Source of the DNA: an uncultured Treponema sp.
GTDB taxonomy: Bacteria > Spirochaetota > Spirochaetia > Treponematales > Treponemataceae
Assembly (NCBI GenBank): GCA_934667505.1
Contig: CAKULY010000017.1
Location: forward strand, 1 to 44,847
Direction of reading: 5' to 3'
DNA: 44,847 bases
The notes under the pieces are model-generated. The model ran no database searches. It was not told where the DNA came from and saw only the letters and a program-made list of their open reading frames with translations. Position numbers and translations under genes: made by a program. This document shows, in pieces, positions 41,576-44,847 of the stretch; positions within the stretch are counted from its first letter, which is position 1, and the number at the start of each line of letters is the position of its first letter.

Positions 41576-41604
41576 TTGCAATACTGACATTTTATGTTTA
41601 AACT
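41576..41604 (+). promoter_or_regulatory. Promoter of the CmpB-like gene
   Basis: TTGCAA (41576-41581), 17 bases, TAAACT (41599-41604). The ATG at 41612 is 7 bases past the -10 and has no Shine-Dalgarno. Confidence 0.5.
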
Positions 41605-41611
41605 ATAGGGT

Positions 41612-42529
41612 ATGATAGAAAATCTTACACAATGGCTAAGCAACACAAAAGTTCCTTATCAATCTGTTGAATTATCAAAAGCTTTTTTAGTTTTTTTAGC
41701 TTTCAGCGTAATCGGCTGGATTTCAGAAGTTCTGTACGTTGGCATTTTTCACGAGCATAAATTTGTAAATCGCGGATTTTTACACGGGCCCCTTTGCCCA
41801 ATTTACGGCTTTGGCGGAATTGTAATGCTTTCTTTGCCAAAATGCCTGCAAAGTCCTTTGTGGGTTCTTTTTTTAAGCGGAATGTTTTTTTGCACCGTCG
41901 TAGAATACATTGGCGGCTGGGCACTTGAAAAAATGTTCCACACAACCTGGTGGGATTATTCAAACCATAAAATTACTATAAAAAATCATACAATTCCTTT
42001 GAATATAAAAGGCCGCGTTTGCTTGCTAAATTCTACAATGTTTGGAATTCTTGCAGTTATTGTAATCTACTTTGTACAGCCTTTAATTCAAAAAGCACTT
42101 TCCATGATTCCAGATTTGTACCTGAACCTTGCAAGAGACATTTTTGGAGCTATCTTAATAGTTGATTTAGTCGCTTCTGTTCACAAGCTTGTTGACTTCA
42201 GCGTTTACATTGCCAGAATCAAGGATTTTGAAGAAAATCTAAAAGAAAGGTTTCAAAACGAATCATGGTTTAAAAGCGCCAGCCTTTCAGACATGATTAA
42301 TTCTGTAAAAGAAAATGTTGCTCTTCATCGCGAAAAATACAGTTCAAACTTCCTTGAAAATCTAGATTACGCAAGTCGTCATCACCGTGTTGCAGAATCA
42401 TTTATGAAGCACTTTCCTACAATGAAAAGTGGAACTTATAAAGATTCCCTTGCTTTAATCAAACAAAAAATAAAAGACTCTGTGGAAGAACACAAAGCAA
42501 AAATGGCGCAAAAAAAGAATTCTAAATAA
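41612..42529 (+). CDS. Putative ABC-transporter-type membrane protein (CmpB-like family)
   Basis: 305 residues. Four or more hydrophobic helices in the first 190 residues include the family signature SVIGWISEVLYVGIF...KFVNRGFLHGPLCPIYGFGG (PF06541-type). The C-terminal 100 residues are charged and helical, likely cytoplasmic. The family is annotated as putative ABC transporter permease, but no ATPase is nearby and its role is unknown. Divergent from the acyltransferase operon and likely leaderless. Confidence 0.8.
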   Translation: MIENLTQWLSNTKVPYQSVELSKAFLVFLAFSVIGWISEVLYVGIFHEHKFVNRGFLHGPLCPIYGFGGIVMLSLPKCLQSPLWVLFLSGMFFCTVVEYIGGWALEKMFHTTWWDYSNHKITIKNHTIPLNIKGRVCLLNSTMFGILAVIVIYFVQPLIQKALSMIPDLYLNLARDIFGAILIVDLVASVHKLVDFSVYIARIKDFEENLKERFQNESWFKSASLSDMINSVKENVALHREKYSSNFLENLDYASRHHRVAESFMKHFPTMKSGTYKDSLALIKQKIKDSVEEHKAKMAQKKNSK

Positions 42530-42570
42530 GAAACAAGTTTTTAAAAAGAAGAATAAAAGAGTAAAAGAAT

Positions 42571-42594
42571 TTTTCACAATTTATAAAAAACTCG
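42571..42594 (+). repeat. 24-nt repeat identical to part of copy A
   Basis: Identical over 24 nt to 76-99. It lies in the 234-base gap before ppdK. The left flank (AGAGTAAAAGAA) differs. Confidence 0.6.
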
Positions 42595-42619
42595 CTTATA
42601 ATTGTTTATTTTCCGCTAA

Positions 42620-42648
42620 TTGACAGTTAATCGTATAAAATGTAGTAT
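42620..42648 (+). promoter_or_regulatory. Promoter of ppdK
   Basis: TTGACA (42620-42625, a perfect -35), 17 bases, TAGTAT (42643-42648). The transcript would start near 42655, giving a leader of about 110 nt, unlike the leaderless neighbours. A CATTTTTA-TTC-TAAAAATG hairpin occupies 42712-42730 within it. Confidence 0.65.
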
Positions 42649-42763
42649 TTTAGATACAAAAAATGCGATGTTTTAGGTTGTGCCATTTAAAAATAACTTA
42701 GAACTCGACGGCATTTTTATTCTAAAAATGTCAAAATATCTATCTCTTTTGGAGTAAAAATCA

Positions 42764-44847
42764 ATGGCTACAAAGTATGTTTACTTTTTCGGTAACGGCG
42801 ACGCTGAAGGTGATGAATCAATGCGTCCAATCCTTGGTGGTAAAGGCGCTAACCTTGCTCAGATGGCAAAGGCTCCTTTAAGTCTTCCAGTTCCACCTGG
42901 ATTCACAATTTCTATCGACGTTTGTCAGGAATACTACAAGTTGGGAAGAAAATATCCTGCTGAACTTGCTGCTCAGGTTGATGAATATCTTAACAAACTC
43001 GAAACTGTATTCGGCAAGAAACTTGGCGATGAAAATGACCCTCTTCTCGTATCAGTTCGTTCTGGTGCCGCTGAATCTATGCCTGGTATGATGGATACAA
43101 TCCTCAACCTTGGCCTTAACGATAAATCAGTTGTTGGTCTTGCCAACAAAACAAATAACCCTCGCTTTGCATGGGACGCTTACCGCCGCTTTATCCAGAT
43201 GTTCGGAAACGTTGCAATGGGCGTTGACCACGACAAATTTGAAGCAATCATTGATGAAGTAAAAGCAGTTCGCGGTATTAAAGAAGACACAGAACTTACA
43301 ACCGAAGAACTTCAGACAATTGTTGCTAAGTACAAAGATATGTACAAAAAAGAAAAGGGCGAAGATTTCCCTCAGAATCCAAAAGACCAGATGTGGGCTG
43401 CTATTGGCGCTGTATTTGGTTCTTGGATGAACGAACGCGCTATCATTTACCGCAAGCTTAACAACATTGACGAAAATGTTATCAAGGGAACAGCCGTAAC
43501 TGTTATGGCAATGGTATTCGGTAACATGGGCGAAACTTCTGGAACTGGTGTTGCATTCTCTCGCGACCCTTCTACTGGTGAAAACCACTTCATGGCTGAA
43601 TATCTTATCAATGCTCAGGGTGAAGACGTTGTAGCTGGTATCCGCACTCCAATGGATATCTCTGCCCTTGAAAAACAGCAGCCAGAAATCTTCAAGGAAA
43701 TTTCTACAATCCGCGACCGACTTGAAGCTCATTACCGCGATATGCAGGACATGGAATTCACTGTTCAGGAAGGAAAACTCTTCATGCTTCAGTGCCGCAA
43801 CGGTAAACGAACAGGTCCAGCAGCTGTAAAAATGGCTGTAGACATGGTTGGCGAAGGAATGATTACAAAAGAAGAAGCTCTTCTTCGCGTAAAGCCAGAT
43901 CAGCTTGACCAGTTGCTCCACCCACAGTTTGATTCAAAGGCTCTTAAAGCTGCAAAACCTTTGGCATCTGCGCTTAACGCTTCTCCTGGAGCTGGCTGTG
44001 GTCAGATTGTATTCACAGCAGAAGAAGCTGTTGAATGGGACAAAGCTGGCAAGAAAGTTATGCTTGTTCGCAAGGAAACTTCTCCAGATGACATCGCAGG
44101 TATGTACGTTGCTCAGGGTATCTTGACTTCTACAGGTGGACGAACATCACACGCTGCCGTTGTAGCTCGTGGTATGGGAACTCCTTGTGTTTGCGGTTGT
44201 TCAGATGTTGTATTCAATGGAAAAGATTCTGTTACAATCGGCGGAAAGAAATTCAAGAAAGGTGACTTTATTTCTATCGATGGTTCAACAGGTAACGTAT
44301 ATGGTGAAGTAATTCCTGTAACTCCAGCTGCTGTTTCTGGCGATCTTGAAACATTCCTTGGCTGGGCTGATGAAGTTCGCGCTGCTTCAGTTCGCACAAC
44401 TCCATCTGGAAAAACTGTAAAGGGATTCGAAGTTCTTGCTAACGCTGAACAGAACGAAGCTCCACAGGCATTCCGCTTTGGCGCAGCTGGTATTGGTCTT
44501 TGCCGTACAGAACACATGTTCTTTGAAGAACCAAAACTTACTTCTTTCCAGAAGATGATTATTTCTGATTCAACAGAAGAAAGAAAAGCTAACCTTGCTG
44601 CAATTCTTCCACTTCAGAAGAAAGACTTCTATAACATCATCAAGACAATGGAAGGACGCGCTGTAACAATCCGTCTTTTGGACCCACCGTTGAACGAATT
44701 CGTTCAGGCTGAAACACCAGCATTGGCAAAAGCTTTGGCTAAGAAACTTGGCGTAAAAGTTGACTTCATTGAAAAGAAATACTCTGAATTGAACGAACAC
44801 AACCCTATGCTTGGACACCGTGGTTGCCGTCTTGCAATTACATATCC
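42764..44847 (+). CDS. ppdK: Pyruvate, phosphate dikinase (3' end beyond window)
   Basis: Interconverts pyruvate, ATP and phosphate with PEP, AMP and pyrophosphate, probably in the glycolytic direction where PPi is used. The frame is open at the window edge after 694 codons of an expected 870-910. Present are GGKGANLAQM and PVPPGFTI (ATP-grasp), VSVRSGAAESMPGMMDTILNLG, the phospho-His loop GGRTSHAAVVARGMG (His at residue 463), and the start of the PEP-binding barrel (GIGLCRTEHMFF, HPMLGHRG-like NPMLGHRGC). GGAG lies 9 bases before the ATG. Gln is almost always CAG and Ile often ATC, unlike neighbouring genes, which signals strong expression. Confidence 0.96.
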   Translation, partial: MATKYVYFFGNGDAEGDESMRPILGGKGANLAQMAKAPLSLPVPPGFTISIDVCQEYYKLGRKYPAELAAQVDEYLNKLETVFGKKLGDENDPLLVSVRSGAAESMPGMMDTILNLGLNDKSVVGLANKTNNPRFAWDAYRRFIQMFGNVAMGVDHDKFEAIIDEVKAVRGIKEDTELTTEELQTIVAKYKDMYKKEKGEDFPQNPKDQMWAAIGAVFGSWMNERAIIYRKLNNIDENVIKGTAVTVMAMVFGNMGETSGTGVAFSRDPSTGENHFMAEYLINAQGEDVVAGIRTPMDISALEKQQPEIFKEISTIRDRLEAHYRDMQDMEFTVQEGKLFMLQCRNGKRTGPAAVKMAVDMVGEGMITKEEALLRVKPDQLDQLLHPQFDSKALKAAKPLASALNASPGAGCGQIVFTAEEAVEWDKAGKKVMLVRKETSPDDIAGMYVAQGILTSTGGRTSHAAVVARGMGTPCVCGCSDVVFNGKDSVTIGGKKFKKGDFISIDGSTGNVYGEVIPVTPAAVSGDLETFLGWADEVRAASVRTTPSGKTVKGFEVLANAEQNEAPQAFRFGAAGIGLCRTEHMFFEEPKLTSFQKMIISDSTEERKANLAAILPLQKKDFYNIIKTMEGRAVTIRLLDPPLNEFVQAETPALAKALAKKLGVKVDFIEKKYSELNEHNPMLGHRGCRLAITY

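Noticed and set aside
43127..44818. Long minus-strand frames opposite ppdK
   Set aside because: They are shadows of a strongly biased coding frame and have no family features.
1..44847. CRISPR arrays, tRNA, rRNA and insertion sequences
   Set aside because: No regularly spaced repeats, cloverleaf-like genes or transposase genes were seen on either strand.

Overview
The window looks like a chromosomal segment of a Treponema-type spirochaete. It is AT-rich (roughly 35-40% GC by eye). It carries a PyrK-PyrD fusion, a group-III-like phosphofructokinase, large secreted and outer-membrane-type proteins without close relatives I can name, and a very highly expressed pyruvate phosphate dikinase. No rRNA, tRNA, CRISPR array or insertion sequence was seen. 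Species cannot be fixed from the sequence alone.

Layout. 1-5350: a dispersed repeat, pfkA, an FMN-dependent alpha-hydroxy-acid dehydrogenase and ftsK. 5331-8250: a MATE transporter and metY on the minus strand; metY is preceded by a 24-codon upstream ORF ending in Cys-Cys. 8336-14528: metF, an S1-repeat RNA-binding protein, pyrF, a fused pyrK-pyrD and a membrane-anchored solute-binding-like protein. 14532-18430: mnmE and a secreted DUF4015 putative glycoside hydrolase. 18690-27216: a three-gene operon encoding a 2002-residue Ig-repeat protein with a probable outer-membrane barrel end, a second coiled-coil/barrel protein, and an inner-membrane protein with a degenerate HD-GYP domain. 27436-31164: a sirtuin, parA-parB and a methyltransferase. 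31257-34756: fabF with two conserved genes of unknown role behind it. 34757-37780: GC-rich hairpins, a broken S41 peptidase gene, a palindromic repeat and an AAA_14/DUF4143 ATPase. 37959-41444: an acyltransferase, ACP, two hotdog dehydratases, a thioesterase and FabG. 41612-42529: a membrane protein of the CmpB-like family. 42764 to the end: ppdK, cut by the window edge.

Two regions deserve attention. The first is the fabF plus acyltransferase-ACP-hotdog-thioesterase-hotdog-FabG set. It matches the core of aryl-polyene-type (Ape) pathways better than housekeeping fatty acid synthesis, but it lacks a starter ligase, a chain-length factor and an exporter, and it is interrupted by a region of decayed and possibly mobile genes. 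The second is the three-gene envelope operon at 18690-27216, which may be an undescribed surface system.

Two genome-wide habits also show. Many genes have an extended -10 box placed about 6-9 bases before the ATG and no Shine-Dalgarno, which suggests leaderless mRNAs. Short AT-rich repeats with shared 17-nt and 24-nt cores are scattered between genes.
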